The translations under genes and the position numbers were made by a program. A stretch of 64,000 nucleotides of DNA from Candidatus Paceibacterota bacterium (GTDB lineage Bacteria; Verrucomicrobiota; Verrucomicrobiia; Limisphaerales; UBA8199): NCBI GenBank assembly GCA_035452965.1, contig DAOTCE010000001.1, positions 248,001 to 312,000 on the forward strand, written 5' to 3'. Below, piece by piece: positions 8,028 through 17,411 of this stretch (position 1 is its first letter; each line of letters begins with the position of its first letter). Below the pieces are notes generated by a model. That model searched no databases. It was not told where the DNA came from and saw only the letters and a list, made by a program, of their open reading frames with translations.

Positions 8028-8192
8028 ATGATTCGCAATTCGCGCTGGGGATTCCTGCTGCTGGTCGTAGTGGGCTTGGTTAGTGGCGGTTGTGCTACCA
8101 CCGAGTCGGAAAACCTGTCGGAACGGCCTTGGAACGCCCCGCAAAGCTGGGAAAGCGGCACGGCCGGCAGCATGTTCAACCAATATCGGTGA
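8028..8192 (+). CDS. small lipoprotein
   Basis: A 54-residue protein. Residues 1-21 form a lipoprotein signal peptide (WGFLLLVVVGLVSGG) ending in Cys22, the expected lipidation site. The mature part is about 33 residues (ATTESENLSERPWNAPQSW and a short Gly/Ser tail). The start has GAGAGA a few bases upstream, overlapping the end of the previous gene. It is the last gene of the sigma-factor transcript. No function can be given beyond an envelope location. Confidence 0.65.
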   Translation: MIRNSRWGFLLLVVVGLVSGGCATTESENLSERPWNAPQSWESGTAGSMFNQYR

Positions 8193-8229
8193 CCGGCCGT
8201 CTGATCCGGGTGCCCCCCCCGTCGTTTCG

Positions 8230-8814
8230 TCAGCTATTCCACTCAATCCAACGCGCCGGCGTGAGAACGCAGTCCATGCGGACGTCGTGGGGCTCCACAG
8301 GAATTGCGTCCACAAGTTGCTGATCGAATCCGACGCCGCAGGTCTTTCCGCGCACCACTGCCAACAACTGGTCGTAGTACCCCTTGCCCCGGCCCAGCCG
8401 CCCTCCCGCCGTGTCAAACGCCACCCCGGGAACCAGAATCAAGTCCAGGCGGGACGACTCGAGTGGGGCGCAGCGGCGATTGGGCTCGCGGATCCCGAAG
8501 TGTCCCAACTGCAAATCCAACCCGATATCCTGAATTAAGCGGGCCTCGTAGGTCTTGGTCTCCGCGACAAAGCGAGGCAGGGCAACGCGTTTGCCGGCGG
8601 CCAGGGCGTCGGTCAGCAGCGGCCACAGGTCCAGCTCTTCCGGCAGCGACGCGAAGAACAAAACCGAATGCGCCTCCTGCCACGCCGGTTGCGCGGCCAG
8701 CCGGGCACGTGCCAAGGCTGAAGCCGCTGCTCGCTGCGCGGGTGTCAGCTGGCTCAGCGCAGCACCGACCTGCTGACGCAACGCCAGCTTTGCTTCTCGA
8801 ATGGTCTGTCGCAT
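8230..8814 (-). CDS. 5-formyltetrahydrofolate cyclo-ligase
   Basis: A 194-residue cytoplasmic enzyme that converts 5-formyl-THF to 5,10-methenyl-THF using ATP. Recognised by the N-terminal basic helix (RQTIREAKLALRQQV), the middle FFASLPEELDLWPLL and the highly typical LILVPGVAFDTAGGRLGRGKGYYDQLL. The start at 8814 lies 11 bp past the stop of rarA, which points to one transcript with rarA. In many bacteria this gene lies next to the 6S RNA gene; I see no convincing 6S RNA here. Confidence 0.9.
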   Translation of the reverse strand: MRQTIREAKLALRQQVGAALSQLTPAQRAAASALARARLAAQPAWQEAHSVLFFASLPEELDLWPLLTDALAAGKRVALPRFVAETKTYEARLIQDIGLDLQLGHFGIREPNRRCAPLESSRLDLILVPGVAFDTAGGRLGRGKGYYDQLLAVVRGKTCGVGFDQQLVDAIPVEPHDVRMDCVLTPARWIEWNS

Positions 8815-8824
8815 GACCTGGGGG

Positions 8825-10192
8825 CTAGCCTTCAGGTTTTGGATTTTGGGCGCCGGCCTTTGCGCGCTGCGCCCGCCATTTGTCCAGCCGTTCCTTGATC
8901 TTCTTCTCCACTCCTTGTTCGGTCGGTTCGTAGTATCGCCGGTCCGCCCCAAGGTAATCCTGCACGACGAAATGCCCCGGGTGGTCGTGCGCGTACTGGT
9001 AGCCCTCGCCATGGCCCAGCCGCTTGGCACCGCGATAGCTGGCATCCCGTAAGTGTTCGGGCACGGCTAGCGTGCGGCCGGACTCGACATCCTTGAGCGC
9101 CGCGTCAATGGCCAGGACGGTCGTGTTGCTCTTCACCGCTGTGGCGATGTAGATGGTCGCCTCCGCCAGCGGAATGCGCGCCTCCGGCCAGCCGATGAAC
9201 TCGGCGGCTTGAAACGCGGCATTAGCCAGCACCAGCGCCATCGGGTCGGCCAGGCCGACGTCTTCGGCGGCGTGGATGACTATCCGCCGCGCAATGAACC
9301 GCGGGTCCTCCCCCGCATGGATCATCTTGGCCAGCCAATAGAGCGCGGCGTCAGGATCGCTGCCGCGCATGGACTTGATGAACGCCGAGATGGTGTCGTA
9401 GTGGGCGTCCTCGTCATCATACACCACCGCCTTCTTCTGGATGCTCTGCTCGGCGACCGCCAGGTCGAGGCGGATCAGACCGCCGGCATTGGGCGCCGTC
9501 GTAAGAGCGGCGATCTCCAGTGCGTTTAGCGCTTTGCGCGCGTCGCCGTCGGAGAGCTTGGCCAAATGGCGCAGTGCGGTTTCGTCGGCCTGGACCTTGA
9601 GAAATCCCAGCCCGCGTTCTGCGTCCGCCAGGGCGCGCTGGAGCAGTCCATACAGTTCCTCCTCGGACAACGGCCGCAGCTCAAAGATCTGTGAGCGGGA
9701 AACCAGCGGGGAATTGACGAAAAAGAACGGGTTGTGGGTCGTCGCGCCGATCAGCCGCACCACGCCGGCTTCGACATCCGGCAGCAATACGTCCTGTTGC
9801 GCCTTGTTGAACCGGTGGATTTCGTCAATGAACAGTATGGTGGACTGGCCCTTGTTTTCAAGCCGGTTGGCGGCCAGCGCGAGCACGCGGCGCATGTCGG
9901 CGACGTTGGACTCGACGCCGCTGAGGCGCTCGAACTTGCTGCGGGTCTGACGGGCAATGATCTGCGCCAGAGAGGTCTTGCCGGTGCCCGGAGGGCCGTA
10001 AAAGATGAGCGACTGGATGCGGTCAGCCTCGATGGCCCGGCGCAGCAGTTGGTCTTGCCCGAGGATGTGGGTCTGGCCGACAAGTTCGGTTAAGTCGCGG
10101 GGCCGCATGCGCGCCGCCAGGGGCTGATGCGTGGAGGTGTGTTCCGCCGCCGGCGGCTCGGGCGAAGTGGAAAACAGGTCTTCCCGCGTCAT
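8825..10192 (-). CDS. rarA: replication-associated recombination protein A (AAA ATPase)
   Basis: A 455-residue homologue of E. coli RarA/MgsA and eukaryotic WRNIP1, an ATPase that acts on stalled replication forks and works with SSB. It has the AAA core with LTELVGQTHILG, Walker A GPPGTGKTSL, Walker B LFIDEIHRF and sensor 1 LIGATTHNP. The C-terminal tetramerisation part is complete (SMRGSDPDAALYWLAKMI, then RDASYRGAKRLGHGEGYQYA). Start ATG at 10192 (MTREDLF). It is about normal length for the family. Confidence 0.93.
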   Translation of the reverse strand: MTREDLFSTSPEPPAAEHTSTHQPLAARMRPRDLTELVGQTHILGQDQLLRRAIEADRIQSLIFYGPPGTGKTSLAQIIARQTRSKFERLSGVESNVADMRRVLALAANRLENKGQSTILFIDEIHRFNKAQQDVLLPDVEAGVVRLIGATTHNPFFFVNSPLVSRSQIFELRPLSEEELYGLLQRALADAERGLGFLKVQADETALRHLAKLSDGDARKALNALEIAALTTAPNAGGLIRLDLAVAEQSIQKKAVVYDDEDAHYDTISAFIKSMRGSDPDAALYWLAKMIHAGEDPRFIARRIVIHAAEDVGLADPMALVLANAAFQAAEFIGWPEARIPLAEATIYIATAVKSNTTVLAIDAALKDVESGRTLAVPEHLRDASYRGAKRLGHGEGYQYAHDHPGHFVVQDYLGADRRYYEPTEQGVEKKIKERLDKWRAQRAKAGAQNPKPEG

Positions 10193-10649
10193 GCGGCCAC
10201 GGTAACAGCCCGCGCCGGCTTTGCCCAAAACAAAAAGCGCCTCCAGCCCCGAGCTCAAAAAAGAACCCCGCCATTGCCGTGTGTAACAGTTCCTTTGAAC
10301 TTGCTAGAAACAGTCGGGACCCGCCGGATTGCTTTCGACTTCCAGTGAAGGCCTGTCGGCCACAACCACGGCTCAAGCCCCTTTATCTATCAACTACGGT
10401 TCAAGGACATAGTTTCTAATCACGAGCATAGGCAGGGTAAATTCTACGCTAACCCGCATTCCAAAGAACTCGCGCGGCGCCCGCACTTGCTTGTTCTCCC
10501 GCGCGCTCAGCTGGTGATAAAATCGCTTCGCCCGCCGAGTTACGCAAGCACGAAAACCATGTCGCGGCAAGAAGTCCCACTTAGCGCGACTCGAGACGCT
10601 CCTGGATTAGCGAAGCGTCCCGCCGGCGTCAACAGCGGCTACCGCGTGC
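10193..10649. other. gene-free gap of about 460 bp
   Basis: No open reading frame, tRNA, tmRNA, SRP RNA or RNase P motif was recognised on either strand. The rarA start lies at its left edge, so part of it must serve as the rarA promoter region. Short inverted blocks occur, for example AACTA/TAGTT near 10393-10415, but none is convincing as a terminator or operator. Confidence 0.4.
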
Positions 10650-11588
10650 TCAGCTCTGGCCCGTATGTTCCACCGTTACCTGTGGCGCCAGGCGTTCCAC
10701 ATCGTTACGACTGATCTCGCCGGGCATCGCGGTGAGCGCATTGGCCGCGCCGACCGCGGCAGCCCAACGACACGCCTCGCCGAGGTCTTCTCCGCGCAAC
10801 AACCGCCACACCAGTCCGGCGGTAAAGGCATCGCCGGAGCCGATCGGATTAGTCACCTCAATCGGTGGAGGCTGGATTCGCCAGCAATGCCGCCCGTCGC
10901 AGGCCAGCGTCGGTCCTCGACCGGCGGTGACGACCACACGCTGCGCGCCGCGCTCGGTCAGTTCCCGCATGCCGGTGAGGACGGCCGCTTCGTCGGGGAG
11001 ATCGCGCCCCACCGTTGCCGCCAGTTCCGACCGGTTCGGTTTCACGAGGCCCGGCCCGGCCTTGAGCGCCTCGATGAGTGCCGGGCCCTGGGCATCTATC
11101 ACGGAAAGAGCCCCGGCATCGCGGGCGGCTTGTGTGCCTTGAAGGAAGAGATTAACCGGGCCGCCAAGGGTGACCGAGCCGGACATCACGACCGCCCGGC
11201 ACTCCTGCGCCCGGCGCCGGATGACGGTTAGCAGCGCCTCGTAATCTGCCGCGGATACCGGCCAGCCCTCCTCAACCAGTTCGGTGGTCGTGCCGGCGGA
11301 CTGGTCCAGAAGCGTGATGCACTGGCGCGTGCAGGCGGCCACGGTCACAAAATCCAACTCGATTCCCCGCGCGGCGAGCAGGGTTCGCAACTTGTCACCG
11401 CTGTCTCCGCCGAGAACGCCAATCGCGACGGGCCGTTCCCCCAGCGTCTTGAGTACTTTGGCGGCGTTGACCGATTTGCCCCCCGCGCCGTCCAGCGTCG
11501 TCACAGTGCGGTTAACGGCATCGAGCGTGAGTTGGCGAAAGATCATCACGCGCTGCAGGGCGGGCGTTGTTCCGATGCAAAGGATCAT
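10650..11588 (-). CDS. PfkB-family sugar kinase (1-phosphofructokinase-like)
   Basis: A 312-residue ribokinase-fold kinase. The first PfkB signature is GAGGKSVNAAKVLKTLGE near residue 35, and the second, NPIGSGDAFTAGLVW, carries the catalytic Asp. The opening MILCIGTTPALQR and the overall pattern are closest to the 1-phosphofructokinase/tagatose-6-phosphate kinase branch, which adds phosphate from ATP to a phosphorylated sugar. GGAG lies 6 nt before the ATG at 11588. It faces away from the transporter gene at 11669, so the two may share a control region of 80 bp. Confidence 0.82.
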   Translation of the reverse strand: MILCIGTTPALQRVMIFRQLTLDAVNRTVTTLDGAGGKSVNAAKVLKTLGERPVAIGVLGGDSGDKLRTLLAARGIELDFVTVAACTRQCITLLDQSAGTTTELVEEGWPVSAADYEALLTVIRRRAQECRAVVMSGSVTLGGPVNLFLQGTQAARDAGALSVIDAQGPALIEALKAGPGLVKPNRSELAATVGRDLPDEAAVLTGMRELTERGAQRVVVTAGRGPTLACDGRHCWRIQPPPIEVTNPIGSGDAFTAGLVWRLLRGEDLGEACRWAAAVGAANALTAMPGEISRNDVERLAPQVTVEHTGQS

Positions 11589-11668
11589 GGTTGCTCCAGA
11601 GTGTTCCAACTTTTTTCAGTGCGCAAGCCGTGTGAGACGCGCATACTGGCCTCGAATTGGGTTCCCAA

Positions 11669-13066
11669 ATGACAAAAGGCGAGCAGCACGACCCGGTGAA
11701 CGAATACGAGCGCGAGCCGGTGCCACAGAAGGCCTGGCTGGGGCTGAAGAACTACGTCGGCCAGTTTGCCGGCGAACATGTGGCGGGTACGGAATTGATG
11801 ATCGGCCCGCTGTTTCTGGCCGCGGGCGTCAGCGCGGCCGATTTCATCTTGGGGCTGTTGGTGGGGAACCTGCTGGCGGTGGCGAGCTGGATGTTCTTCA
11901 CCGCGCCGATTGCCACGCGCGTGCGGCTGACGCTTTACTACCAGCTCGAGTTAATCTGCGGCCGGCGCCTGGTGATGCTCTACAACCTGGCCAACGGTGT
12001 GATGTTCACCATCCTGGCGGGAGCGATGATCACAGTCTCAGCCACCGCGCTGGGCGTCTACTTGCGTTTTCCCATGCCGCAGTTGACCGACACCTTGCCT
12101 ACCGGCGCAGGCTGGGTGCTGGCCGTGCTGGCGACGGGCATGCTCTTCTCGGCCGTCGCCGCCTACGGCTACCGGTTTGTATCTCGCTTTGCCAACATCG
12201 CCGCGCCGTGGCTGGTGCTGATGTTTGCCGCCTTCGGCATTGTCGGGCTGCATCAAATGGGGCTGGAATCGGTGGGGGACTTCTGGCGCGTCGCCAGCAC
12301 GGTGATCTGGACCGGCGGGGCGCCCCAGCCGGGGCAAGTCAAGTTCACCTTCTGGCACGTGATGTTCTTCGCCTGGTTCTGCAACATGGCCTGGCATATT
12401 GGCATGGCCGACCTTTCCATCCTGCGGTACGCCCGGAAAAGCTGGTATGGCCTGACTTCGGCTGCGGGAATGTATATCGGGCATTTTATGGCCTGGATCG
12501 CGGCCTCAGTGCTTTATGCCGTCCAGCTTCATCAAGACCCCGGCAACACGGCGGTGCTGCCCGGGCCGCTGGCGTATCGGGCCTGCGGCGTAGCCGGGTT
12601 GCTGGCCGTGGTTGCCGCCGGGTGGACTACGGCCAATCCCACGCTCTACCGGGCGGGGCTGGCGTTTCAATCGCTCCGGCCAGGATCCTCGCGCTTCAAG
12701 GTCACGTTGGCCACGGGCCTGATTGCGAGCGTCACAGCGGTCTTTCCCATCGTCACAATGCGGCTGCTGGATTTCGTCGCACTTTGGGGAATGATCCTGA
12801 TGCCGATGGGCGCGGTGATCTTCATGGATTTCTGGGTGCTGCCGAAGCTGGGGCTGCGCTCGAACTTCGCCACGCTTGCCCGCATCCCATTTAATTGGGC
12901 GGCCGGCCTGGCCTGGTGCCTGACGATTGCCGTCTGCACCGGCCTGGTGTTGACAGGCCGCACGCAGATCTATTTTGTCAGCCTGCCGGGCTGGTTTGTG
13001 ACCTCCCTGCTTTACGTCGGGCTGAGCAAGTTGCTGCAAAGCCGCTCCGTGCTGACCGCCGCCTGA
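11669..13066 (+). CDS. NCS1-family permease
   Basis: A 465-residue integral membrane protein with about 12 hydrophobic segments. The N-terminal VPQKAWLGLKNYVGQFAGEH resembles the entry helix of purine/cytosine permeases (NCS1), and the pattern of helices through residue 450 fits that fold. Such carriers bring nucleobases or related compounds in with sodium or protons; the cargo here is unknown. A TTG four codons upstream is possible. It lies 80 bp from the divergent PfkB kinase gene and is followed after 3 bp by a small membrane protein gene. Confidence 0.72.
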   Translation: MTKGEQHDPVNEYEREPVPQKAWLGLKNYVGQFAGEHVAGTELMIGPLFLAAGVSAADFILGLLVGNLLAVASWMFFTAPIATRVRLTLYYQLELICGRRLVMLYNLANGVMFTILAGAMITVSATALGVYLRFPMPQLTDTLPTGAGWVLAVLATGMLFSAVAAYGYRFVSRFANIAAPWLVLMFAAFGIVGLHQMGLESVGDFWRVASTVIWTGGAPQPGQVKFTFWHVMFFAWFCNMAWHIGMADLSILRYARKSWYGLTSAAGMYIGHFMAWIAASVLYAVQLHQDPGNTAVLPGPLAYRACGVAGLLAVVAAGWTTANPTLYRAGLAFQSLRPGSSRFKVTLATGLIASVTAVFPIVTMRLLDFVALWGMILMPMGAVIFMDFWVLPKLGLRSNFATLARIPFNWAAGLAWCLTIAVCTGLVLTGRTQIYFVSLPGWFVTSLLYVGLSKLLQSRSVLTAA

Positions 13067-13069
13067 ACT

Positions 13070-13246
13070 ATGAAGCGCATCGCGCAAGTCATCTCATATC
13101 TCGCCCTGACGGCGACTTTGCTATCAGCAGTGCTGTTCTTCGCGGACCAGATTGAGTTGCCGCTGGCCAAAGTCTGGATGCTGGCCGCCGCATTGGTCTG
13201 GTTCGCCGTCACGCCGTTCTGGATGGAGCATAAAGCCACCGATTAA
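13070..13246 (+). CDS. small two-helix membrane protein
   Basis: A 58-residue reading frame starting MKRIAQVISYLALTATLLS, with two hydrophobic helices (about 5-25 and 34-50) joined by a short acidic loop (ADQIELPLA) and ending EHKATD. It starts 3 bp after the permease stop codon, so it is very likely translated with the permease and may be a small partner of it. I know no named family. Confidence 0.6.
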   Translation: MKRIAQVISYLALTATLLSAVLFFADQIELPLAKVWMLAAALVWFAVTPFWMEHKATD

Positions 13247-13300
13247 CGGGCGCAAAGGCAATCAGGACTCCAGTCTAACAGGCTCGGTCAGGGAGAGGGG

Positions 13301-13726
13301 TTATAGCCGCTTCTCGTCGGCGTCAATGAAGTCCACAAAGCCCTGAATGTCATCGCGGTGGGCGAGGCCCGCCTGCTCCTTGCGCAGCTTAAGACGCGCC
13401 TGCATTTCCGCGTCGTCCTTCCTGGGGTAGTTCAGCATCCGCTCCCGGTGGGCCGCCTTAACTGACTCCGGCTGCTTCACGTTCTTGCGCACCCAGTCGC
13501 ACACTTCGCCGTCCGTGACGCTGTTGCGCACCACCTCGATGAACGGCGTGGCCTCGACGCCGGCCGTTTCCAGCCACAGGCCGTCAAAACCCTGGCAGAA
13601 GTTGGGCTGGTAATCAGAGTGCAATTTGCCCGCCAGATGGAGGCGGACTTTGTCAACGAACCGTGGCAGGTGCATCCAGCCGCACATGACCTCGCGCGGG
13701 CTGCGGGGATAAATAATATCGCTCAT
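13301..13726 (-). CDS. DUF5069 family protein
   Basis: A 141-residue soluble protein with the family pattern SPREVMCGWMHLPRFVDKVR near the N-terminus, then LAGKLHSDYQPNFCQGFDG, and DGEVCDWVRKNV in the middle. DUF5069 proteins are common in Verrucomicrobia and have no known function. It is a single gene, convergent with the permease pair on its left. Confidence 0.75.
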   Translation of the reverse strand: MSDIIYPRSPREVMCGWMHLPRFVDKVRLHLAGKLHSDYQPNFCQGFDGLWLETAGVEATPFIEVVRNSVTDGEVCDWVRKNVKQPESVKAAHRERMLNYPRKDDAEMQARLKLRKEQAGLAHRDDIQGFVDFIDADEKRL

Positions 13727-13779
13727 GACCCATCATCATTGCTCGGCCAGCGTCTGTCAACCGTGCCCGGCAACGCGGC

Positions 13780-15621
13780 TCACGGCTGCTTGCGCCAGCG
13801 TTGCCAATCGGTCAGCACAAGCTGTTCGGGCAGCCAGCCGGCTTGCGACTCGGTGAGCGGAAAATAAGTTGGCACCTTCTTCTTCACCATACTTTCCAGA
13901 ATGAAGCTGCCCCAGCTCTGTTCGCCTGCGCGGATCCACTGCGTGAGGAACCGGGCGTCCATGGTCCGCGGCGTCAGGTAAAGGAGTTTGATCGGCTTCT
14001 GGTAGTCGTTGATGGCGAAGAAATCCTCGTGCACATTCGGGTCGTTGGTGTCCGGGGTGCACCGGAGCGTGAGCCACACACACTGGCGCTGGCCGTACCA
14101 AGCCACCGCCCAGGGGATGTCGCTCATGATCAACTCGCTGTCTTTGAGCCAACCCGAGACGGTCTGGATGGCGGGCGGGTAGTAAGGCGGGTAGGCGACC
14201 GGGGTGCCGCGCGGCGGAAGGAACACAAACAGCATTGGCAGGCAGGCGATCAAGCCGAATACGCCCATGACCAGGTAGCGCAATTGGAGGAAGGGCAGCC
14301 GCATTTGATCGAGCAGCACAAAGAAGAGGCTGACCCCGTAAACCAACACCAGCGGCCCCAGCAGTACCAGCAAGTTCTCGGAGTTAATCTCAGGTGAATC
14401 CTCGGAAAGGTGGGTTCGCCCCAGCGCCTGAGTCACGGCGAGCACCAGCAGGCTCCCGAGCAGGAAGTAGCGCAAACGCGTCAAGGCAGGGCTGTTAAAC
14501 CCGATCATCAGCCCGGCCAGGAAAAGGGCCGTAATCCAACTCCCGCCCAGCTTGGGCAGCTCGCTGGTGACGATTTCGCGCATGTTGGTGTTCAGCTTGT
14601 ACCAGAAAGCGTTGACATGGAGCCGGCTGAATTCCGGTTCGAGCGAGCGCGGCAGGCGGTTTTCCGGGTAAGCCATGGTGGTCTCCACCACCGAGTAGGT
14701 GGCGGTGCCAAACGGGCAGCCGCTGACGCTGTAATTGCGGGCCACCCACGGCGCCATCACGGCCGCAAACAGGGCAAGTGCGAGCGCGGCCAGCGCGAAC
14801 CGCCGCGCCCCGCCGAACAGCACCAGGAACACCATCACCGGCGCGATCAGCCAGCCAAACGAGTATCGCGTCAGCCCGCCCACGCCAACGATTACGCCAG
14901 CCAACCCGGCCAGAACGAAGACGCCGTAGGCTCCCCACTTGGGCGCGCGCGCTTCCTGTTCCAACAGGACCACGCACCACACTAACCCCAGAAAGATGAC
15001 CATCAACAGCAGTGTGGACAAACCCGACACACTGAACCGCCAGAGCAGTTCCGTGCCCAACAGCAATGCGGCCGACAGCCAGGCGACGCCCGGGTCAAAC
15101 AGTCGCCGCGCCAGGAAGAACACCATCGCAATGGCGCCCAGAAGCAGGAACTGGTTGAGCACGGCAATGAAGAAGTCCGGCTTGTAGCGCCAGAACCGGC
15201 CATTGTTGCTCCAGAACGGTTTGGTCGTCGAGATCGTGTAATCAAAGCCAACCAGTTTCATCAGCCCCGCGAGCACGAGCGGATAGACCGGCGGGTTGGC
15301 CAGATCAGGATGCATTTCCTTCAGCTTGGACAGGTCGGCCACCTGGCCGATCGCCGGCGGCCCCTCCCGCTCCAGGGTGCGCTGCTTGACCAGGTGCATG
15401 CTGAATGGTCGGATGAAGAGCGTGGTGTAGCCCTTGCCCTCGGCGATATTGCGGGCCAGTTGCGCCGCGTCCATCGCTTCCTGGGTGGACATGTCTCTGA
15501 ACGCGCGCCAGTTGTAGCCCGCCATCAGCAGCAAGATCCCCAGCACCACGACTGCCACGCGCACAAAGCGCATGCCGCCGCCCACTTCCAGCTTGTGCAA
15601 AAGATCCTGTAATAATGGCAT
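13780..15621 (-). CDS. GT-C-like membrane glycosyltransferase
   Basis: A 613-residue membrane protein with about 11-13 helices and a C-terminal soluble domain (about 500-613). The first outer loop has STQEAMDAAQLARNIAEGKG and YTTLFIRP, matching the acidic loop of GT-C transferases of the ArnT/PMT type, which use lipid-linked sugars. The later part has SDIPWAVAWYGQRQCVWL, often seen in such proteins. The ATG at 15621 follows a strong GGAGGG nine bases upstream, inside the end of the upstream response-regulator gene, with which it is coupled. Acceptor and sugar are unknown. Confidence 0.65.
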   Translation of the reverse strand: MPLLQDLLHKLEVGGGMRFVRVAVVVLGILLLMAGYNWRAFRDMSTQEAMDAAQLARNIAEGKGYTTLFIRPFSMHLVKQRTLEREGPPAIGQVADLSKLKEMHPDLANPPVYPLVLAGLMKLVGFDYTISTTKPFWSNNGRFWRYKPDFFIAVLNQFLLLGAIAMVFFLARRLFDPGVAWLSAALLLGTELLWRFSVSGLSTLLLMVIFLGLVWCVVLLEQEARAPKWGAYGVFVLAGLAGVIVGVGGLTRYSFGWLIAPVMVFLVLFGGARRFALAALALALFAAVMAPWVARNYSVSGCPFGTATYSVVETTMAYPENRLPRSLEPEFSRLHVNAFWYKLNTNMREIVTSELPKLGGSWITALFLAGLMIGFNSPALTRLRYFLLGSLLVLAVTQALGRTHLSEDSPEINSENLLVLLGPLVLVYGVSLFFVLLDQMRLPFLQLRYLVMGVFGLIACLPMLFVFLPPRGTPVAYPPYYPPAIQTVSGWLKDSELIMSDIPWAVAWYGQRQCVWLTLRCTPDTNDPNVHEDFFAINDYQKPIKLLYLTPRTMDARFLTQWIRAGEQSWGSFILESMVKKKVPTYFPLTESQAGWLPEQLVLTDWQRWRKQP

Positions 15622-15623
15622 AG

Positions 15624-16997
15624 TCACATTCCCTCCAGATGATGCAGATGCAGTTTCCGGTGAAAGTTGCGCCGGCTCATGCCCAGCCGCCGGGCGGCCT
15701 GGGTGCGGCTGCCGCCTGTCGCCTGCAAGGCCCCGATGATCAGCTCCCGCTCGACTTCCTTCGCCGTCAAATCATTGCGCGCCAGCAGCCGCTTCACGTC
15801 CTTGTCGTCCGGCGCCCCGGCCGCCGCCTCGCGCATCGCATGCGGCAGGTCCCGCACGGTGACCTTCTCGCCGCGGCACAACACCACGGCGTGCTCGATG
15901 GCCGTGCGCAGCTCGCGCACGTTGCCCGGCCATTGATACCGCACCAACAGGTCGAACGCATCGGCGGTGAAGCCCTTCACCGGCTTGTTGTTTTCCTTGC
16001 TGAATTCGGTCAGAAACGTCCGCGCCAGCAGCGGGATGTCCTCCAGCCGCTCGCGCAATGGCGGCATCCGGATTTCCACCACCCGCAGGCGGAAGAACAA
16101 GTCCTCGCGAAACGAGCCCGCCTTGACCTGCTCCTGGAGGTCCTTGTTCGTGGCGGCTACCAGCCGCACGTCGGCGCTCAGCGTCTTGTTCGAGCCCACC
16201 CGCTCGAACGTCCGTTCCCCCAGGAAGCGCAGCAGCTTGACTTGGAGCGCGGCGTCAATCTCGCCAATCTCGTCCAGGAACAACGTCCCCCCCTGCGCCT
16301 GCTCGAAGCGGCCGATACGCCGCTCGTAGGCGCCCGTGAACGCCCCTTTCTCGTGGCCGAACAACTCGCTCTCCAACAGCGTCGGCGCCAGCGCCGCGCA
16401 ATGCACCGTCACCATCGGCTGTTGCGCGCGCGGGCTGAGCTGGTGAATCACCTTCGCCGCCATCTCCTTGCCCGTCCCGCTCTCCCCCAGCAACAGCACC
16501 GTCGCCCGCGTCGGCGCCACTTGCTGCACGACTTCGAGGACCTCCTTCATGGCTCGCGATTCGCCCACCAGCTCTTGCAGGCCGAACTTCGCGTCGAGCT
16601 GCTGATGGAGCGCCACATTCTCCGCCTCCAGCCGTTGCCGCCGCAGGGCGTTGGCGATCCGCAGTTCCAGCTCGTCAATCTGCAGCCGGCCTTTGGCGAT
16701 ATAGTCATCCGCCCCGTGCTTCATCGCCTCGACGGCCAACTCCTCCGACCCATAAGCCGTCATCAGGATGCAGATGGGCGGTTTACCCAGCGATTTGGCC
16801 CGCGTGATCAGCTTCATCCCGTCCTCGGTCGGCAGCCGGAAGTCCGTCAACAAGACGTCGAACGAGTCCTTCTCCAGCAGCTCCATCGCCACCTTGGCAT
16901 CTTCGGCCAGGTAGACGTCGTAACGATCATCGAGCGCGGCGCGTAATCCCTCGCGCGTCGTCTTCTCGTCGTCCACAATGAGCAATGTTGGAGTCAT
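15624..16997 (-). CDS. sigma-54-dependent response regulator (NtrC type)
   Basis: A 457-residue activator of sigma-54 promoters. Residues 1-120 are a receiver domain (LLIVDDEKTT, phospho-acceptor Asp in VLLTDFRLP, Lys in YIAKGRL). The AAA domain has Walker A GESGTGKE, the sigma-54 contact loop GAFTGA, Walker B TLFLDEIGEID and the arginine-finger region FREDLFFRL. The C-terminus is a Fis-type helix-turn-helix (GGSRTQAARRLGMSRRNFHR). The start at 16997 gives the receiver domain directly. No histidine kinase gene lies beside it, so its partner is elsewhere. It is co-transcribed with the GT-C-like gene. Confidence 0.92.
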   Translation of the reverse strand: MTPTLLIVDDEKTTREGLRAALDDRYDVYLAEDAKVAMELLEKDSFDVLLTDFRLPTEDGMKLITRAKSLGKPPICILMTAYGSEELAVEAMKHGADDYIAKGRLQIDELELRIANALRRQRLEAENVALHQQLDAKFGLQELVGESRAMKEVLEVVQQVAPTRATVLLLGESGTGKEMAAKVIHQLSPRAQQPMVTVHCAALAPTLLESELFGHEKGAFTGAYERRIGRFEQAQGGTLFLDEIGEIDAALQVKLLRFLGERTFERVGSNKTLSADVRLVAATNKDLQEQVKAGSFREDLFFRLRVVEIRMPPLRERLEDIPLLARTFLTEFSKENNKPVKGFTADAFDLLVRYQWPGNVRELRTAIEHAVVLCRGEKVTVRDLPHAMREAAAGAPDDKDVKRLLARNDLTAKEVERELIIGALQATGGSRTQAARRLGMSRRNFHRKLHLHHLEGM

Positions 16998-17202
16998 GTC
17001 CCAGTTGGCGGCCACTCGGCAGAGCCAGCGCGCAGCATAGCCCAACGCCCGCCCCCGAAACAATCCGCAAAATGCATCCTGCCACGAACCCACGAACCTG
17101 TCCTCCGCTCGCACCGCTATTCTCCGAAAGATACTCCTTGGCGATTACCGGCGTAGGCGGTAGAAATCCGTTTGGAAGCTCACTCACAGCTTATATGTAA
17201 AC

Positions 17203-17385
17203 ACAACCAACCGACAACCATTTGCGTAGCTCTGGCTACGGTCTCATCGAAGACCGCGAGATTCTCCCCCGGAACGTGCCAAGCAAGCGCCCCCATCGGG
17301 CGCGGCTTGGCGTACTTCCGGGGAAGGCGCTTCGCGGTGCCTCAGTCGGGGTGCGTTAGGTTCGCGCCCCTTCAGTTCCGTGGCG
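17203..17385 (+). ncRNA. structured repeat element, copy A (candidate leader RNA)
   Basis: About 185 nt strongly similar to 22803-22985. It starts with an A/C-rich stretch, then the hairpin CGTAGC-TCTG-GCTACG (17225-17240). A long stem follows: GGAA (17271) with TTCC (17319), CCAAGC (17279) with GCTTGG (17310) and GCGCCC (17287) with GGGCGC (17303) around a CCATC loop. The 3' hairpin is GGGGTGCG (17348) with CGCGCCCC (17370). The element ends about 27 nt before the ATG of the gene at 17412, so it may be the 5' UTR of that gene. Strand is set by that neighbour. I do not recognise a known riboswitch or ncRNA class. Confidence 0.55.
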
Positions 17386-17411
17386 AAGGGGCCGCTCAGA
17401 GGCACCACCTT

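Noticed and set aside
10193..10649. 6S RNA near the 5-formyl-THF cyclo-ligase gene
   Set aside because: The neighbourhood would fit, but no convincing long rod with a central bulge was seen, and the gap lies on the far side of rarA.
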